64,000 bases of DNA from Ligula intestinalis (GCA_036362985.1 JAYGXS010000003.1:88213151-88277150); one strand, 5' to 3'; shown: positions 51,301 to 62,926, counted from the stretch's first letter. Numbers and translations are program-made. The notes: generated from the sequence alone by a model not told the origin.

Positions 51301-52130
51301 GGATACACTGTATAAAGTGCTGGATCAACTCATCCTCCATTTTTCCTCCATAAGAAATTAATAAATGTCAAGGATGAAGTGTACCTTCCTCTGTCTTTCC
51401 ATCGTAGGCTGCGTTAACTCTCTCTCTTCATTTTCATCAGCAGCAAGACACCTTTGTACTGTCCTTCATCACACTGATCTTTGAGCAGGCTTGTGGGAGC
51501 CTACCTCGCTGAATCATGCTGACTTCGTTGACAAAAGTTGCGAAAGTGCAGTGGCTACGCGCGCCGCCTAAACTTCTACGCACTGTGTCTGCTTTGTTTG
51601 CCGCGGACTCAGCAACCATCGCGCGAGACAGGGACTCCTTCACTGGTGTCTGTCGTTGATGTTCAACAATCACCATCAAGCCCATCAGACAGACAAAATT
51701 CTTAGGCAACTGACGTTAGAGTCACTCGGCCTTCTGCCTCGGCTCAAGACGGACGCGATGCTGCAGTGCCATCTTGCGGTGCTGATGGTCGAACTCAACG
51801 CCAGGCCGAGTCAACCAGCTTTATACTCTCTATTCGTCTACTTATTCTGTACAGAATATAACCTTCTCCCACTCTGCTTCTCCAAGACTTCTCTATCATC
51901 TCCTAAGGAACTGGGCCTGGAAGATCGCACTCGTTAGGTTTAACCAGCGTAGCCTTAACAACAACTGATTTGCGATAGGCCAATAAGCTCCCCGAAGAAA
52001 AGCAGATAGCGGATGAGGCCCACTTTGCAGAAAACCCTTCCCTAAATGTTGCGAAACTCTTTTCGCGTACAGTCCCAGTTATCCTTCGAAAAGCTGAAAC
52101 AAATTATATTTTCTGTCGATTCATTGTAGG

Positions 52131-53460
52131 ATGTTTAATCTTGCTCCTGAGAGTGGAACGTTTTCTTCGTTGTGGAAGGAATCGCACATAATGCCTATTC
52201 CGAAACATGGGCGATCGACGTCATTTGACAACTATAGGCCAATGAATACACTTACCACAGCCTCGAAGATCTTGGAGAACTTGATGAAAGAAAAGATTAT
52301 GTGTCACTTGACAGAGAACAACCAAGTCAATGCAGCTCAACATGGATTTCTCGAGAAAGTATCGTAAGAACCTGCCAGCTCTCTTTATTTGATTACGTGC
52401 TACAATCTAGACACAGAGATTTTGTCCATTATACCGTCTATTTCGAGTTTACTAAGGCCTTTGAACGGGTCGATTATATCATCCTCCTTCAGAAACTTGC
52501 CTCTTTTGGCATAGGTAGCAAGCATATGAATTTATTATCTTCCTTATTGAATGCTCGCACACAACGAGTAAAAAGATCCAATGTTATCTCCAACCCCACG
52601 CATGTGAGGAGTGGATTTATACAGGGTAGTGTACTGAAACCATTCCTATTTTGCAGTTTTGTCAACGACATTCCACACTAAGGTCCCATCGAACTACATC
52701 AGGACATACCATGCTATCTATTAAGGAAGTTTTTCTCCTACATTTTTTGGAAATCGGTGGCTCGCTGTGCTCATCCACTGGTGTAGGATTATTTTTCACT
52801 GCCCCGATAATCATTTTATTAGAAATCGTTGTTAGGCTGAACTATTTTTTATTTTTTTATTTTCACGATAGCACTAAGTTTTTAATGAAAGGGCTCCTTG
52901 GGCCTTAAATGTACGAATAATTTATTTATTTGGTTCAATATAGTAGACAATTCATGCACGCTGATGATTTAAAAGTCACTTATCGATATAAACCGGCAGA
53001 TCGCAACATCGTGCTCGAGCTGATAAAAAAGGATCTTCAGGCCTTCGCCCAGTGGTGTTGCACATGACCCTCACCCTTTCACGGCACAAATGTTCTGTTA
53101 TGGTCGTTGTCGACCATCATAAACCAGAATTAAGCCCAGACGATCACAAACTAAATGTCCCAGGATTTATCAATGATTTTGACATATCCTACTCTAATAG
53201 TCTCAATTTTTCAGAAAACTGTGCCCTGATTGTCTCAAAAGCACGCCGAACCACTGGATTCATCCTTAGAAATTTTAAGATTATAAAGGTTAGAAGTAGC
53301 CTTTATTATTTGTAGGTGACACCTAGTCTTGAATACTGCTCACCACTATTTGGTCTTCTGTGCACCAGTGAACGGTAGAAAATAGAATCGGTACAGCACT
53401 TCTTCACAAGGAGAGTTTTCACTACAGAACACCGTAACATAGCCACCAACAAAGGTGCGA
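52131..53460 (+). pseudogene. Beta reverse transcriptase, split
   Basis: Visible motifs: WKESHIMPIPKHGRSTSFDN, YRPMNTLTTASKILENLM, QHGFLEKVS, then in another frame VYFEFTKAFERVDYIILLQK (motif A with Glu in place of Asp), SGFIQGSVLKPFLFCSFVND (motif B), the alpha insertion, and FMHADDLKVTYRY (catalytic ADD). Tail blocks: GFINDFDISYSNSLNFSENC and LEYCSPLFGLL. Motif A Asp is lost. Confidence 0.75.
52683..52933 (+). mobile_element. Alpha-family CR1-like 3' end insertion
   Basis: It shares tattaagg, tttttctccta and ggaaat-ggtggc-cgctg blocks with 13800-13900, and ends with the agggct/gggcctt hairpin (52889-52906) and tttattta tail. It lies between motif B and the ADD box of the beta polymerase. 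Exact ends and target duplication were not determined. Confidence 0.75.
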
Positions 53461-53601
53461 ACTTATAAAGCTGGATCCCCTGTGGCTTTGTAGATTGCAG
53501 AATGGTCTACTTATACTGTCTAAATTGTTGAATGGCCAAACATTTAATTCTCTCAGCACAATAAGGCTGCTTTACACTCTCGGCACGCCAGTCATCGAGA
53601 T

Positions 53602-54010
53602 GTGCTTTTATTTATTTCTATGGCACGCACAGTTAAGAACCAGCAATTCTGTTCAGTAAATGCCATATCAATCTGGACTAAGCTGCCCAAAAGTGTTAAA
53701 GCCCAGCCAAGCTTCCCTATGTTTATGAGAGCTTTTCCTAGTTTTCTACATTCGGGACCACTTTCACGAATTTTGGGTGCTGAATCGGTGAAATCTGTCT
53801 TGCACTCTGGTGGCGTTCGAGCACTTTGAAACTTGCCATGCTTCATGCTGAAGACAATGCAGCTGCAGCCCGCAACCTGCTAGCCATTCAGCCGATAGCG
53901 TGCAACTTTTGCCATCAACTACTTAAGGAAGACAGAGAACACTGTGTTCTTGTGCCATCCATCCCATTGCCTGCAAGGCCGATGCCGGCAAATGAAGAAC
54001 AGCAGAGAAT
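53602..54010 (+). pseudogene. Beta ORF2 C-terminal tail
   Basis: The frame reads RTVKNQQFCSVNAISIWTKL and PKSVKAQPSFPMFMRAFPSF, the conserved tail helix. It is followed in another frame by HAEDNAAAARNLLAIQPIAC and CHQLLKEDREHCVL, a Cys-containing segment also found after the tail at 20516-20990. The Cys segment may be a small zinc-binding appendix of this clade. Confidence 0.65.
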
Positions 54011-54076
54011 GTGGCATGACAGCCTTTGTGGTAAGCACTATACAAAACTCTTTTGAGCTTATTAGCCTTCATCCGG

Positions 54077-54535
54077 CCTGGCCTGCAGTCACCCGTTTGG
54101 GACCTCTGACCACCACATTAACGTTGTTTACTTCCGAAGCCTATCGATCGGTTTTCGCACATTTCTGAGTGAATATATACCCGATCGGCAGTAACGGCTA
54201 ATGGCAGGTGGTGAAACGCTGTTGAACTGCGTTTCGATGAAGTGCATATGACCCATCTGATAGACCCCTGTGGTGGACCAAGTGCACCATATGTGCGTGT
54301 GTTCGTTTGTGTTGTCCATTCAGGTGGTGTTCAGGGTAATGCTTGGTCGATGAAGCTAACTAAGCCCAAAACAGTTCTGTATCAAGTTAAACCCAAATGC
54401 TGTCATCCCCCCTCTTTGCTATTTTGACTTGGCCGGCATCGGCCTGGCAGGCGGTCACCCGTTGGGACCTCTGACCACCGCATGAAATTCGTAAAGTTAA
54501 GTATCATATTCGATTGGTGTTCGCACATTTCTTAA
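54077..54535. repeat. Dispersed duplicate, two units 360 bp apart
   Basis: The stretches 54077-54175 and 54436-54535 share ggcctggc-gcggtcacccgt, gggacctctgaccacc and gttttcgcacattt-like blocks. There is no coding content. Confidence 0.65.
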
Positions 54536-55244
54536 TAACTATATAGATAGATATAACATTGCCAACTTTAATATATTGGTGTGTAAACCAACTCGTTTTT
54601 ATGTTTCTGAGCATGTCTGTAAACTTGCATGATTAATTTGGAATTTGGAATTTATATTTATCAGCGCCGGTACGGCACTCTCTATTTAAACTTCCTTTTG
54701 CAGAAAGTAAGTATGGTAGACAGTATTTAAATTTTGCAGGGTATTAAAGGTTCATGTATGACGCTACGATTGTAGAGATTGCCGAAGTAGTCGAACTAAT
54801 CACAGAAGTTCATTTTCATTGCATTCAAGTTAAATTAACGTGACAACACGCACCTCCACCAACAGTTTGACGAGGATATCTCAGGCACCACAGTTAATCT
54901 GGAACCAACTGATGGCAACTGAGTTTCTCTCAAGTCGGTCATTAATGGAATTAAACAGTGTCGCATGCATTCCATGCTGGGGATACGACATGTAATTGCA
55001 TTGGACTTTTAAAGAGCCTTGTTTGCATTCTCTGGATACACGTTCTTCTTAAGTTCTCCTTAGTCACTTGCATTTCTTAGGTATCCTTATCTCCCGGATT
55101 AAACCCCAAGTTGCTCTTCTTAGTAGATTGTGAAGTCGAGTCCCCAAGGGACATGGTAGGGCCTGGAGGGTCTGGCGTTTCATTTGCGATTTGGGTGGGG
55201 TACACCTGGACTAGTTGATTTCAAACCATTTGCGCAAACAAAAA
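54536..55244. other. No recognised feature
   Basis: This is AT-rich sequence. No element motif or left-arm counterpart could be aligned by eye. Confidence 0.4.
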
Positions 55245-56111
55245 GGAATGGGTTTAATTTTGCTATCATCTTCTGTTTTGTGTTAGTTGATCCAGCTGCG
55301 AGTTCACATTCGACGCATAGAATTGTACAACAGAATACGTAGTCATCTTATTATTGCATTCCTCACCTGGAACCTACTCCTCGTTATGAGAAACAGTGAG
55401 TTTTACAGTGCCAATTGATAAATAATTTGAGATAAAGTTTGTAGTATAAGGTTGGAGAAGGAAGGCATACGTATATCCAGCATTTAGAAATAATGTCCGC
55501 GCCGGCTTCTTGCTGTTGCCATTCCGATATAAGAGAAAACAACTGTGTGTGCGGTTAAAACAACTCAAAACAAAATGTGTCTTAAGTTCCATTGCGGTTT
55601 AGCTTTTACACTGTTATAGAATGGATAGCATTGAGGAAGGTAGTTTTAATAGCCTGCATTCCACGCGCAAGAGACAATATCCGATTTGATTGATCCTATC
55701 GAAATGTCAGGGCGTACCGATTCTCTGCTTTTAGTTGGAATTAAACAAGTGCGTTCACTTCTTATATACAATTAACCCCTTTTTGTCTAAGCCTTTTTTG
55801 TCCTTCGATGTCTCCAGCTTAAGTTCACTCAAATTTAAGCTCAGTTTCGCCTCGAAATCCTCTAAATATGTTATGGATTACTTTTATCAGCTTGAATAAA
55901 CTGCCTTATGGTCAGTATGGAGCGAACAAAATACTCCACATTACCATTCATTGCACCCTTCTTTATGCAGTCTCATTTGGATCTATTAATGATCTTCTGA
56001 TTGCCACTGCCCTATAATAGTGCTATAGTATTTTTATGCCCTAATGACGGTGAAAATTCGACAATTACTTACGCACACGCCCTCCTTTTGTTGTAAAAAT
56101 TGGCCTATTTC

Positions 56112-56345
56112 AAAGAAGAAGATGCGATCACTGGAACAAGGATTTTATTTTCCTGACGTTTCGGATTCCGTCGGGAATCCTAAGTCATAGGTAATCGTAA
56201 ACAGGTCTGAGACATGCGCAGATTACCTATGACTAAAAATTCCCGACGGAATCCGAAACGTCAGGAAAATAAAGTCCTTGTTCCAGTGATCGCATCTTCT
56301 TCTTCGGAACTGCTGCCTGGAACTCGTATATTCTCCTCTATTGGC
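56112..56345 (+). mobile_element. Palindromic non-autonomous element with 13-bp target duplication
   Basis: The arms (56114-56195 and 56216-56305) are inverted copies containing gatgcgatcactggaacaag and cgaaacgtcagg motifs. An extra 40-bp tail follows the right arm. attggcctatttc is duplicated on both sides (56099-56111 and 56346-56358). The left arm of the segmental duplication has a single intact target near 10345. There is no coding capacity. Confidence 0.88.
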
Positions 56346-57265
56346 ATTGGCCTATTTCTTGCCGGCTTAATAATGTTTGATTTTGTGTTCAATATAAATT
56401 TTGTGTAGATGTTCGAACCTCTATATTACACTTTCTGTACCCGCGCCTAAGGGTAAACGCCGTCACAATTTTTAGTGGCGTAAGCCAGCGCGTGTAATTT
56501 CTTCGACCAGCATATACTTAACTCCCGGTATGCAATGCTGATTCAATGGCAAATGTGATATTGCCTGGTACGGCAAATACGACAATCGTAACTCCACCTG
56601 GAGATTCACAACCCTAGTAGCAAGTCCGAGTAATTTCTGAGCAACCTTAGCGAAAATCCGACGTTTACCAAAGAGGGGGATTAGATTGTTTGATTGAGGC
56701 TCTTTTTCACTGGTGCGCGATGACGGGAACTCAGAGGACGCCACTGCCGGCTACTTGACTCCAAAATTTTATTGGATAGTTTAGATCCTAATTTGCTCAT
56801 CTTTATTTCGAACATTTTCCACATGGGTTAGGAGTTGTTAGATGTACCTATGGAATTACACCTGGCGTTTTGCTGTGAGTTAGCAAAAATGCTAATTGTT
56901 TGCCAGTTATCACAAGTTCGATTTCTAATTGCGTTTTAATAAAACTTGAGAAAACTCCTTTGTTACACTTGTCAATCCTTCTGTGTATTTAGGTGTTTTG
57001 CTGTGGCTAATTAACATCAAAATAATTCGAGTAGATACCCTTCACTACCGAAAATAGTCCTTTATCTTCGGTAGACTTTCCATAATCTGGCTATACTACG
57101 CTGCAAGCATACATAAAAACGGATCACCCGCTTTTGACTATGATTCTCTTGTTGATTTGTGACATTAAATCCATCGAGTCCGAATTGTCATGAGGAAAAA
57201 TTTCATACACTCATTCAATAAGTTAAGTTTATGCACATTTTAATCACGTTTGAATCTTTTTGCAG

Positions 57266-57781
57266 GAAGAAGGAGTTTCAAACAAAGATGCCGTGCTTGG
57301 GTGTGGCAAGGTAGTTCTATCAGTTTCTGGTATGTCTGTACTGTATTTAGGCTTCGGAATCATTATTATCAAATCGACTTGTAAGATTTGCTTACCCCTA
57401 CATTAGGTTGGCTATAGTCCCAGCGTCGACGTGGGCGACTGCGTGCCCAGCAAGACTCCACTGAATCCATTGGAAGTAACTATGCAAGCAGCGGCGATGA
57501 CTGGAAGCCCTCACCAGCGTCATCACCTTCAGCATGTGAGTTGAACCGTGGAACGTTGACACCAACAGTCCCCTCGAGTGTTCCAACGGGGGCTTTGAAT
57601 GCGGAAACATGCTTATCTATTCCCACTAAAGGCCCAGATTTAACAATTTCTGTGGAGGCAAGCCTTTCTGGTGCGTTTTCGTTTTTTTCAATTCCTATCC
57701 TCACAGGGATGCAGTATTCCAAGGTGGAAGGAACTACCAGTGTGGAACCTAAAAACCATTTAGAAAGTGACCGCAGTTTGC
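57266..57781 (+). CDS. Candidate upstream exons of right zinc-finger gene
   Basis: A short exon 57266-57310 (after ttttgcag, before gtagtt) encodes EEGVSNKDAVLGCGK in phase 0. A second exon, 57418-57781, is open, Ser/Thr/Pro-rich (SSPSACELNRGTLTPTVPSS, then VEGTTSVEPKNHLESDRS) and ends at a strong donor, ttgc|gtgagt, in phase 1. That phase is what the finger exons downstream require. A competing reading starts at 57406 and ends at 57534 before another gtgagt. The left-arm counterpart is hidden by the N gap. The function would be a linker or transactivation region, which is a guess. Confidence 0.35.
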
Positions 57782-59419
57782 GTGAGTTGTGCTTACTTCT
57801 TTTGCCTATTCGTTAATCCATGTTACTTTGTCGTTTGATGCAGTTCAACTGAGTTCCACGGCACATGCTTCATCTTTTACTGTGCAACTCTCTGACAGGT
57901 CTTCTCCGAGACACGTTTACATGAAGTCTTGTGGGAAATAATAGTGGGTCAGGATCATTATGTTCTGTGGGACCAGAGACGTAAGACTTAATCAAGAGTG
58001 CCAATAGTAGAGAATATGTGAGTTCCAGGAAACAGTTCAGGAGAAGAGGATGCGATCACTAGCACAAGAGTTTTATTTGCCTCATGCTTCGGATTCCCTG
58101 AGGAATCCTTAATCATAGGTGATGATAACATAGTCATGGTCATGCGCAGACTCTGAAACGTCAGGCGAATAAAATTAGTGTTCCAGTGATCTCATCCTCT
58201 TGTATTTGATCGATAGTATAAGTCTGTACGGTAAACAGTACTTTTGAAGCGACCTTTTAAACAAATTTGTGTTTTTATGCGTAATAGGTTGTTAGTGACC
58301 TTTTGACAGAACGTTCTTGTTACATTTGTGTTTATGCCTGATGCAGCCAGCCTCTGTATTATCGAAACAGGACATTTTCATGGGCAGTTGGAGTGCAAAA
58401 TCGCAGTAGCACCGTTGCTATTCCGCAACTGCATATTCATCAGACCCGAAAGCCTGGTGTATTCCATAGGTGGCTTTTGCTGAAATCTTTCGTCTAACTG
58501 CCCTGTCAGTGATTATAATTGCACACTGTGGGGATCTGGCCTCTTTCTGAAGTAGCTGTCCTGACAGAACCTCACTGCTTCCTCGCTGGTGCTTCTTAGG
58601 GGGTGCACGCTTGTTGTTGTCGGTGACTAAGCTCCATCAAATATTTGTGTCCGCAACAATGATCTTCTTGCGGTTGCTACTGACCTTTAGTTGCACCCAC
58701 CCGCAACCTGTGGTCATCGGAGCATTTGGCTGTCCGCACCCCGGTAGCCTTGTCAGTGCTCTTCCGGAACCGCTTGTTTATCAGACTCTAGAGCCTGGTT
58801 TATTCCGCAGCTGGCTTTTGCTGAAAATCTTTGTATTATCCGGTACCGATGAATGTGCTAAGCAACCCTTCCCGAATAACTGTAGAAAATATCATTGCAC
58901 ACTCCCTGTCCTTCCAGTAGCTGCCCTGAGAGCGCCATAGTACCAAATCGAACACCGTAACTGGGAACTTTTGAAGAAAGTGTGATTCCTTGCTGGCCTT
59001 TTCTTTGCACTAGCCAAGAAGCCAGATGGTAGTTGGGACGCCTGCTTGCCGTTTCAACCGATAGAAATTTTTGAGGACCAGTGACTCAGGTACCTCAAAT
59101 ATATTTGTCTGCAACAGCGGTCTTCTGGTTGGTACTGAACTTCAATCGCACCAACCCGCTAGCTGCAGTTGTGGCTCAGTAGTCGACCTGTATTAACGTC
59201 TAGCTGGGGCTCAAGAAGAAGCTGTTGAAGTAGCCAAGTCTTGGTGGAGGCAATTCTTTTGTTCTTAGGTTTTCCCTTATAAAGCACTTTTCTATCACTA
59301 CCGCGTTACATTGCATTTTGGACGTGCTAAAGGTGACTGCTCTACTGATATGTCAGTGAAATATTTAGTATGCCTTCAGTACTTAGGATGTATCTCCTTT
59401 TGCTTGTTTTTCTCCTTAG
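57782..59419. other. Intron-like sequence
   Basis: It aligns with 14140-15330. It holds the second palindromic element and a tandem duplication (unit starts near 58460 and 58805, tggcttttgctgaaa). The frame at 58611-58940 has no domain and no left-arm counterpart. Confidence 0.5.
57995..58205 (-). mobile_element. Second palindromic element, opposite orientation
   Basis: The arms at 58040-58107 and 58140-58203 are diverged relatives of 56112-56345. The asymmetric tail (agaatatgtgagttccagg) lies on the left here, so the copy is inverted. It is absent from the left arm near 14340. A target duplication was not resolved. Confidence 0.75.
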
Positions 59420-59506
59420 AAACTAGACGGTTCAAGTGTGAACATTGTGGCAAAGCCTTTGTTACCGAAATGTTCATGGTGGGGCATATCAACTGTGCGC
59501 ACAAAA
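59420..59506 (+). CDS. C2H2 zinc-finger exon, right cluster (first)
   Basis: The acceptor ttctccttag precedes an 87-bp exon encoding TRRFKCEHCGKAFVTEMFMV then GHINCAHK, with donor aaaa|gtac. Introns are phase 1. CGKAF is the classical form of this finger segment. The left arm has lost this exon through a deletion of about 300 bp near 15350, so it is unique to the right cluster. Confidence 0.78.
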
Positions 59507-60270
59507 GTACGTCCCATTTTCCGTTTTCTCGAAGTGCTCTTGTGTCATTTTCCTACACAATATTTTGTCTGTATAGAAGGACATCTAGGAATACGAGTTC
59601 TTTGTTCGCCTCAAATTCTGCAGATAACTTTAGTAAGGCATGAGCCATGAAAATATTTGCATGAAATGTATCAGGTAGTAAACCAATCGTTGCCGACGCT
59701 TCTTATTCCGAAGAAAAATCGGAAAGGGACATTACATTCATTTTATTAGTTTTTTTTCCTTGATCGAAAACGTAATTTATTGTAGCGGATTGTTGGCTAT
59801 AGTGCGACTCATCTACTGCCCTGAAATTGAAATCGGTTCGAACCACAAAGTTGATTCTAGAGAAGCCTTTCAGGAAGCAAGCCTAGATGTGCGCAAGTTA
59901 TCCGTCGTCAACTGGTTGCGCGCGATCACACCTTCAGTCTTGTTTACCTTGTCTTGACACTGGATCCAGACAAGTGAGGAAAGAGGGAGTGTGGTAGATG
60001 CGACGCAAGTCCCCTATCACTTAAAACGAATCTTCGCGTAACTCACTGTCCTACACCATGCTGTGTAGCACACAATGCATCCAGTCAGAACTGACAGTCA
60101 AACTGTCATCAATAGAAACAGTCGTCTGCTGGTAGCTCGCTCGTTACTTGACATGTTCTTAGATGGGGCTTCTTGTCATCCCAGGTTCCAGTCTAGTGCG
60201 TTTCTTGTAGGTTGACAATTTTCATTGAAGCCACATTGAAGTCTCCTACTCTGTTTTTATTTTGTTTCAG

Positions 60271-60357
60271 ATCTGGTAAACGTCAAGTGCGCTACTTGTG
60301 GCCGTTCTTTCAAAACGTGGTCACTGCTGAAGAAGCATGTCTATGGTGTGCATGAAA
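60271..60357 (+). CDS. C2H2 zinc-finger exon, right cluster (second)
   Basis: After tttgtttcag, the 87-bp exon reads LVNVKCATCGRSFKTWSLLK then KHVYGVHE, with donor gaaa|gtat. Phase is 1 on both sides. It is the paralogue of 16159-16242, which differs in linker length and helix residues (TWSLLKK here, WWSQLKM there). DNA specificity would therefore differ between the arms. Confidence 0.78.
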
Positions 60358-60774
60358 GTATGCCTATTTTTATTTCACTCTTAAAGGTTATCCGTTGTTT
60401 TTTTGCGTGTTCGGTTTTTTTATTATTTTCCTTTGGCGCGCCCGGACATACGCCTTAGCACCGTGCCTGCTACTATCGGGCTTGATTATAGGTTCGGACA
60501 ACGGACTGGTGTCCTGTTTAGCCGGCCATGCAAGCCATCTCCATTTATTATTGCTAGTATGCTTAATAGCTTTTCCCTTACCTTTTGGCCCCCCTCTGTG
60601 CTTTTGCGTGGCTTTGAGCGTACGAGGCATAAAATTGCTGTCTTTAAGAAACCATCGCGTTGAACCAGGCTCGGACCAGTGCCTTTCCTTCAGACTAGGG
60701 ATTTTGCTCATCTATGACTATCCGGTTTGCAAATCCTTAAACGAATTAATCTATTTTTGCGTTTTCCCTTTTAC

Positions 60775-60853
60775 ATTTCAATTGCGATATCTGTGGCCGT
60801 GCATTTTCGCGGAAGATAGAGATGGCGAAGCATATCGATTATGTGCACAAAAG
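60775..60853 (+). pseudogene. Decayed zinc-finger exon
   Basis: The finger body survives (NCDICGRAFSRKIEMAKHID then YVHK). Compared with 17656-17742 and 62087-62173, a deletion of about 12 bp removed the splice acceptor and the start of the exon (ttaca joins directly to tttcaa). The donor GT has become GA. It cannot be spliced as its neighbours are. Confidence 0.78.
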
Positions 60854-61739
60854 AGCGCCTTTTCTGTCTTGAACAGATTCATTTCAATGCATGTTTTGTT
60901 TCGTTCGCAATGCCCTCCTTCCCCCCCTGTCTATCACCCATAGAATCAAATTCAGACCGTCGTGTTATTCGGTGCAGTAGCTGCATGCTACTTTTGTGTA
61001 GCTCGTTAGATGGATTTTAATCAAGACTGCACAGTTTTTTTGGCAGTTGAGAACACAAGATGCTTTCTTCATAACGGGTAAAACCTGACGTTCCCATATT
61101 TCCTTTTTTTAGAATGACATTTTTTTAATCATTCTAAACCTCTGTTATTTGTTTCATATCAGCGTGCGGCGTAGAACGTTTGTGTTGCTATTTCGGGTTA
61201 CTCGTTAGATGGATTGTAATGAGGACTAAACTGCAAAGTTTTCTGGTAGGATCCTCTCCTGACTGCTGCTTGCAATTTCTATGGGTGATCAGGTGGTGCT
61301 GGCTTGGTCGTACTTTTCAAACCATCCCTACTGTAAACTTTTACACCACAATTAACTAAGACCAAAAACGTAACCCTTTAGGTTATCCAGATTCAAAACC
61401 TGACCTTAATTCCAATCTTGAACCTAACCATTTACATATGCATTAGGCCCCATTTCTAAACCCACTTTTCCCGGAATTCGGTGGAAAGTGATACGCATTG
61501 TGGGTGGTGCCTGTTTCCCTGTCCTGTTTAGTTGCTAAAACAAACCATCTCTGTGTATTACTATTTTAATTATTTTTAACAAATTCTTACAAAAATGCTA
61601 TATTCAGTTTACTGCCTGAGAACCAATCATTGGACCCAGACCTGCCTATTTTAAGTGTTAGGGTCCTAAGCAGAAATACACAAATATCTTGAAGTCGCAG
61701 ATTTAAAAACGTCAATTTTCATATAAGGGACGTTTTAGG

Positions 61740-61890
61740 TGCCCTTAGCCAATGTATTTGGAGCAAAATCGATTCAAGTGTGATTAAATTCACGGTGAGC
61801 CTCGTAGATCAATGGTAGTGTGTTGGCTGTGCCAAAGCCTTCCCTGTTGTGTTAATTCAACTCCCACAGAGGCCGTGAATTTTGGGTCAA
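61740..61890 (+). repeat. tRNA-like SINE relative
   Basis: The block cgattcaagtgtgattaaatt is followed by a tRNA-like core (gagcctcgtagatcaatgg, B box ttcaactccc, then acagaggcc). The head matches the block preceding the tRNA-like core in the SINEs at 50329-50880. The core itself is a different tRNA type. Confidence 0.6.
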
Positions 61891-62086
61891 CTGCATTAAA
61901 CCCTATGCAGATCCTGGATACGTTATATTGTTGGGTACCTGCTGTGTCAAGTCAGGCTTGATCAAGTGCCTTTTCTTCGGCCTAAAGCTTTTGCTCATTT
62001 AAGCGAGTAAGAAATTCGGCCTTTTTACAACTCTGTCCAGTTTGCAAAACCTTAAACGAAGTAGTTTGCGTTTTTGCCTGTTACAG

Positions 62087-62173
62087 AAGTGTGCGTCTTC
62101 AAATGTGAGATCTGCGGCACTGCATTTTCGCGGAAGGGGTCCATGGAGAAGCATATCGATCGTGTCCACAAAG
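62087..62173 (+). CDS. C2H2 zinc-finger exon, right cluster (third intact)
   Basis: The acceptor ctgttacag precedes VCVFKCEICGTAFSRKGSME then KHIDRVHK, and the donor is aaag|gtgc. It is 87 bp with phase-1 introns. The preceding intron segment (61905-62085) matches 16880-16980 and 17480-17640, showing that intron and finger were copied as one unit. Confidence 0.77.
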
Positions 62174-62839
62174 GTGCGCCTCTTCTGACTTGAGCAAATT
62201 AATTTGTATTCATGTTTTGTTTCATTCGGCACGATGTGCCTCCTTGTGCCCTTCAGTCTTCACTCTGGACTGCAGTAGTTGAGGAAAATGAAAGGGGGCC
62301 CGTGATGTGTTGTCATTTCAGTGACATTGATAGCATCTTAATAATTTGTGCCCTGAACACCCAGGTCTGCCGCTTTGCGTAATTTTTTTTTACAATGCAA
62401 GTCACACCGCCGTATTAGTTGCTGCAGTAGCTGCATTTAACTTTTGGTTGTTTTTTAAATGGATTATCTGTGTGTCGTTAGCAAATTCTGAGGTCTAACA
62501 GATGGTGGTAAATCCTGGTGCTGTCAAGTCCTTTGCAAGCTGTATTATATTGCGATCGGAGTCGGTTGTTTTCTCTCGAGACCTGGCAGGTTGTCTTTTA
62601 AATGTTGAGCAACACCGAGCATTTCCCGCAGGTTACGCTCCTAGAGCCAGGGAAATTCGAAAATTCACGAATTTTTACGCAACTATCGTGAAGTTAATGA
62701 GTGCCAAAGGAATATTTTCGGGATAATACGTTATGCAGAACCTGTTTACATTGCTTTCTAGCGTGATTTTATGCTACTTAAGTGTGTTTGTTGTAGAATG
62801 GCAATTTTCATTATCCTAGTTTGTTATTGTTTGTTTCAG

Positions 62840-62926
62840 ATCTGAAGAAATTCCCTTGCGATATTTGTGGCCATTCGTTCAATGTGAGGGTAGCCCTGAA
62901 GGCGCACGTCAATACTGTGCACAAAA
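62840..62926 (+). CDS. C2H2 zinc-finger exon, right cluster (fourth intact)
   Basis: After ttgtttcag, the exon encodes LKKFPCDICGHSFNVRVALK then AHVNTVHK, with donor aaaa|gtac, 87 bp and phase 1. All four zinc ligands are present. No left-arm counterpart was found, so this exon may have arisen after the duplication or been lost on the left. Confidence 0.76.

Larger units (their letters stand above)
50885..54010 (+). mobile_element. CR1-type element (clade beta), broken
   Basis: The endonuclease C-terminal half (50885-51300), polymerase (52131-53315) and tail (53602-54010) lie in order on the plus strand. The palm is split by an alpha-family 3' end (about 52683-52933). The clade differs from alpha and gamma. 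A second copy of its tail lies at 20516-20990 on the minus strand. Confidence 0.78.

Noticed and set aside
56112..56345. Possible hammerhead ribozyme in the palindromic elements (gaaac followed by gtc next to a GC-rich stem)
   Set aside because: The required ctgatga box is not present (it reads cctatga), and stem III would have no room. Kept only as a hint of a link to Penelope-type ends.
57406..57534. Alternative exon ending at gcat|gtgagt
   Set aside because: Open and in phase with the preceding short exon, but it ends in phase 0, which would not fit the phase-1 finger exons. The longer 57418-57781 reading was preferred, with low confidence.
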